Made by a program: the position numbers and the translations under genes. Shown here in pieces: positions 62,932 to 64,000 of a stretch of 64,000 bases of DNA (its first letter is position 1; each line of letters starts with the position of its first letter). The stretch is from Mariniflexile jejuense. GTDB lineage: Bacteria > Bacteroidota > Bacteroidia > Flavobacteriales > Flavobacteriaceae. The stretch lies in contig NZ_JBHTJI010000001.1 in NCBI RefSeq assembly GCF_042675665.1, forward strand, positions 682,001-746,000, read 5' to 3'. The notes below the pieces were generated by a model. That model made no database searches. It was not told the origin of the DNA and saw nothing but the letters and a program-made list of their open reading frames with translations.

Positions 62932-64000
62932 ATGGAAAAAATAATTGACGAAAACAAACAAGGCGAAAGCTTAGTTTTAGAACAAAAAGAAGGTAACAAA
63001 CGTAAACTTTTTATAGAAAGTTACGGTTGTGCTATGAATTTTAGCGACAGTGAAATTGTAGCTTCAATTTTAGCAAACCAAGGCTTTAACACAACCCAAA
63101 ACCTTGAAGATGCCGATTTGGTTTTGGTAAACACCTGCTCTATACGCGATAAAGCCGAACAAACCGTACGCAAACGATTAGAAAAATATAACGCTGTAAA
63201 ACGCGACCATAACCCAAAAATGAAAGTTGGTGTTTTAGGTTGTATGGCTGAACGATTAAAAACAAAATTTCTTGAAGAAGAAAAAATTGTAGATTTAGTG
63301 GTTGGTCCAGATGCCTATAAAGATTTACCAAATTTACTAGCTGAAGTTGATGAAGGTAGAGACGCTATAAACGTAATCCTTTCAAAAGATGAAACTTACG
63401 GCGATATTTCACCAGTACGTTTAAACACAAACGGCGTAACAGCTTTTGTATCTATAACTCGTGGTTGCGATAATATGTGTACATTTTGCGTTGTACCTTT
63501 TACTCGTGGTAGAGAACGCAGTAGAGAACCACAAAGTATTCTTGAAGAAATTAACGACTTATGGAACAGAGGCTTTAAGGAAGTAACACTTTTGGGTCAA
63601 AATGTTGATAGCTACCTTTGGTATGGTGGCGGTTTGAAAAAAGATTTTGACAAAGCTACTGATATACAAAAAGCAACATCTGTAAACTTTTCAAATTTAC
63701 TAGACCTTTGCGCTAAAGCACAACCAAAAATGCGCATTCGTTTTTCAACGTCAAACCCTCAAGATTTAACAATGGATGTGGTTGAAACTATGGCTAAACA
63801 CCAAAATATTTGTAACCACATACATTTACCTGTACAAAGTGGCAGCAACCGTATTTTAAAAGAAATGAACAGGTTACATACACGTGAAGAATACATGACT
63901 TTGATTGATAATATCAAGCAAATTATCCCAAATTGTGCCATTAGTCAAGATATGATTGTAGGTTTTCCAACAGAAACTGAAGAAGATTTTCAAGATACCA
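62932..64000 (+). CDS. miaB: tRNA-2-methylthio-N6-dimethylallyladenosine synthase (partial at window edge)
   Basis: The first 356 codons are in the window; the gene continues beyond 64000. A radical-SAM methylthiotransferase that adds a methylthio group to A37 of tRNAs reading UNN codons. Visible: the N-terminal domain with cluster cysteines C33 (SYGCAMN), C69 (VNTCSIRDKAE) and C104 (GCMAERLK), and the radical-SAM C179-x3-C183-x2-C186 (TRGCDNMCTFCVVP), followed by TLLGQNVDSY and HLPVQSGSNRILKEMNR. All six cluster cysteines are present. The ATG is preceded by a good promoter with an overlapping palindrome. Confidence 0.96.
   Translation, partial: MEKIIDENKQGESLVLEQKEGNKRKLFIESYGCAMNFSDSEIVASILANQGFNTTQNLEDADLVLVNTCSIRDKAEQTVRKRLEKYNAVKRDHNPKMKVGVLGCMAERLKTKFLEEEKIVDLVVGPDAYKDLPNLLAEVDEGRDAINVILSKDETYGDISPVRLNTNGVTAFVSITRGCDNMCTFCVVPFTRGRERSREPQSILEEINDLWNRGFKEVTLLGQNVDSYLWYGGGLKKDFDKATDIQKATSVNFSNLLDLCAKAQPKMRIRFSTSNPQDLTMDVVETMAKHQNICNHIHLPVQSGSNRILKEMNRLHTREEYMTLIDNIKQIIPNCAISQDMIVGFPTETEEDFQDT

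Overview
The window looks like a chromosomal segment of a gliding member of the Flavobacteriaceae (Bacteroidota). The evidence is strong A+T richness, a complete gldK-gldL-gldM-gldN block (type IX secretion and gliding motor), two proteins with type A C-terminal secretion domains, lineage families such as DUF4136, DUF4230, DUF983, DUF6498, GSCFA and outer-membrane beta-barrel proteins, and promoters of the Bacteroidota form TTG-N(17-23)-TAnnTTTG. No rRNA, IS element, prophage or CRISPR array is visible. One tRNA gene (initiator Met) is present.

Layout. 1-5.6 kb: small metabolic and envelope genes (DUF5522, DUF4136 lipoprotein, aromatic amino acid hydroxylase, an unknown membrane-anchored protein, crotonase, rhodanese, DUF4230). 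5.7-14.5 kb: a large secreted protein, then two tandem paralogous copies of a three-gene signalling cassette (small membrane protein, TPR sensor kinase, NarL/LuxR-type regulator), each copy closed by nearly the same terminator. 14.7-20.2 kb: a PQQ-propeller protein, a 670-base gene-free stretch with two related terminator-bearing repeats, a membrane-bound AraC-type regulator, DUF6498 and GSCFA proteins. 20.3-34.8 kb: housekeeping genes (alaS, M23 peptidase, MerR-type regulator, LemA/TPM cluster, outer-membrane barrel, der, era, FKBP isomerase, sodium symporter). 34.8-35.2 kb: what looks like a deletion scar joining the 3' ends of two divergent genes.

35.3-48.3 kb is the most distinctive part. 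It holds a histidine kinase with nine PAS domains, a single-domain receiver and a sigma-54 activator (receiver-PAS-PAS-AAA+-HTH). Next comes a 530-base regulatory gap with a perfect 13-bp inverted repeat and a good match to a sigma-54 promoter. Downstream lies a co-directional run of a PAS kinase, a second receiver, a type IX-secreted protein and a C1q/tail-fibre-like exported protein. The simplest reading is one circuit in which environmental sensing controls sigma-54-dependent expression of a second sensor pair and two surface proteins. The parts are visible; the wiring is inferred.

48.3-64 kb: initiator tRNA with its promoter, an LRR protein, an ABC-F ATPase, DUF983, an FAD oxidoreductase, the gldKLMN operon (reverse strand), an arginase-fold protein that has lost several metal ligands, topA, a membrane protein, and the 5' part of miaB running off the right edge.
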